Below are positions 4,988 through 5,375 of a stretch of 5,375 nucleotides of DNA, piece after piece; position 1 is the stretch's first letter; every line of letters starts with the position of its first letter. The position numbers and the translations under genes are program-made. The stretch covers positions 1-5,375 of the forward strand of contig JALOTM010000087.1 in the NCBI GenBank assembly GCA_025457905.1, read 5' to 3'. Under the pieces are notes generated by a model. That model was not told the DNA's origin, ran no database searches, and saw only the letters and a program-made list of their open reading frames with translations. Origin of the DNA: Methanomassiliicoccales archaeon. Lineage in GTDB: Archaea > Thermoplasmatota > Thermoplasmata > Methanomassiliicoccales > UBA472.

Positions 4988-5375
4988 TCATCGGGGCACA
5001 GAAACCGCTGGAGGAGATATTCAAGATGCTGGAGGGGCAAGAGCGCATCCTCGTTGCCGGATGCCGCTCCTGCGTGGCCGTATGCCACGCCGGAGGGGAG
5101 AGGGAGGTGGCCATCCTGGCCGAGGCGCTGCGCCTGCGGGCGGCCTTGGAGTCCAAGCCATGGACGGTGGAGGAGGTCACCGTGGAGAGGCAGTGCGAGG
5201 GGGAGTGGGTCTCGGCCATGGCCCCTCTACTGGAGGGGAAGGACGCCGTGCTCTCCCTGGCCTGCGGCGTGGGTGCGCAGACGGTGCAGGCCATGTACCC
5301 CCGTGTGAGGTGCCTGCCAGGCCTGAACACCTCCAACATGGGGGCGCCTGACGAGCCGGGCGTGTTCGTGGAGAA
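4984..5375 (+). CDS. metV: MetV, zinc-finger-type subunit of methylene-tetrahydrofolate reductase, N-terminal part
   Basis: The frame stays open to the right edge, giving 130 residues of a protein usually about 200-220 long. It matches the methylene-tetrahydrofolate reductase C-terminal domain family (MetV). The start MIIGAQKPLEEIF is typical, followed by ILVAGCRSCVAVCHAGGEREV (C27, C30, C34), the VERQC block (C71), LSLACGVGAQT (C94), and LPGLNTSNMGAPDEPGVF near the edge. These cysteines are the family's metal or iron-sulfur ligands. MetV pairs with MetF, which reduces 5,10-methylene-H4F to 5-methyl-H4F, the last reductive step of the H4F methyl branch before methyl transfer to the corrinoid protein. 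In Moorella the MetFV pair is purified with HdrABC and MvhD, so the HdrA-MvhD genes immediately upstream are a strong contextual match. metF is expected directly downstream, outside the window. Confidence 0.93.
   Translation, partial: MIIGAQKPLEEIFKMLEGQERILVAGCRSCVAVCHAGGEREVAILAEALRLRAALESKPWTVEEVTVERQCEGEWVSAMAPLLEGKDAVLSLACGVGAQTVQAMYPRVRCLPGLNTSNMGAPDEPGVFVE

Noticed and set aside
1..5375. CRISPR arrays, tRNA or rRNA genes, insertion sequences, intrinsic terminators
   Set aside because: I saw no regularly spaced repeats, no tRNA-like or rRNA-like stretch, no transposase motif, and no hairpin followed by a T run. The only T run (1830-1834) lies in the divergent promoter region.

Overview
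The window reads as a GC-rich, densely coded segment of an archaeal chromosome. The best guess is an uncultured high-GC Thermoplasmatota-type archaeon carrying a Wood-Ljungdahl (acetyl-CoA) pathway. The archaeal reading rests on a TATAAATAA box in the only real intergenic gap, an apparently leaderless or near-leaderless first gene in each direction, heavy use of AGG for arginine, and frequent ATA for isoleucine. The phylum is a weak inference. A bacterium with H4F-pathway genes cannot be excluded from sequence alone.

Layout: (1) positions 2-340, plus strand, hold the C-terminal end of formate--tetrahydrofolate ligase (fhs). (2) Positions 1825-324, minus strand, hold a two-gene operon: a polysaccharide-deacetylase-fold (NodB/CE4) protein followed by a DUF3786 protein, joined by an ATGA overlap. 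The DUF3786 gene converges on fhs and overlaps its tail by 17 bases. (3) Positions 1826-1893 form a short divergent promoter region with one AT-rich TATA element lying about midway between the two start codons. (4) Positions 1894-5375, plus strand, hold a tightly coupled operon, hdrA-like 1 > hdrA-like 2 > mvhD-like > metV. Each junction is a 4-base GTGA/ATGA overlap preceded by a GGAGG-type ribosome binding site. metV runs off the right edge, and metF would be expected next.

How the genes fit together: Fhs makes 10-formyl-H4F from formate, and MetV with MetF forms a methylene-H4F reductase. The window therefore touches both ends of the tetrahydrofolate methyl branch. The HdrA-MvhD genes directly upstream of metV suggest a flavin/iron-sulfur electron-transfer complex attached to the reductase, recalling the MetFV-HdrABC-MvhD complex of Moorella. 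Here, however, no hdrB or hdrC is visible and HdrA is distributed over two proteins. HdrA1 has an intact FAD module, an HdrA-type cysteine motif and an unusual five-cysteine cluster, but no ferredoxin domain. HdrA2 carries the HdrA N-terminal domain, a degenerate nucleotide-binding module and two C-terminal 4Fe-4S motifs. This HdrA1 + HdrA2 + MvhD layout resembles the QmoA/QmoB plan of sulfate reducers more than classical HdrABC, and it is the most interesting feature of the window.
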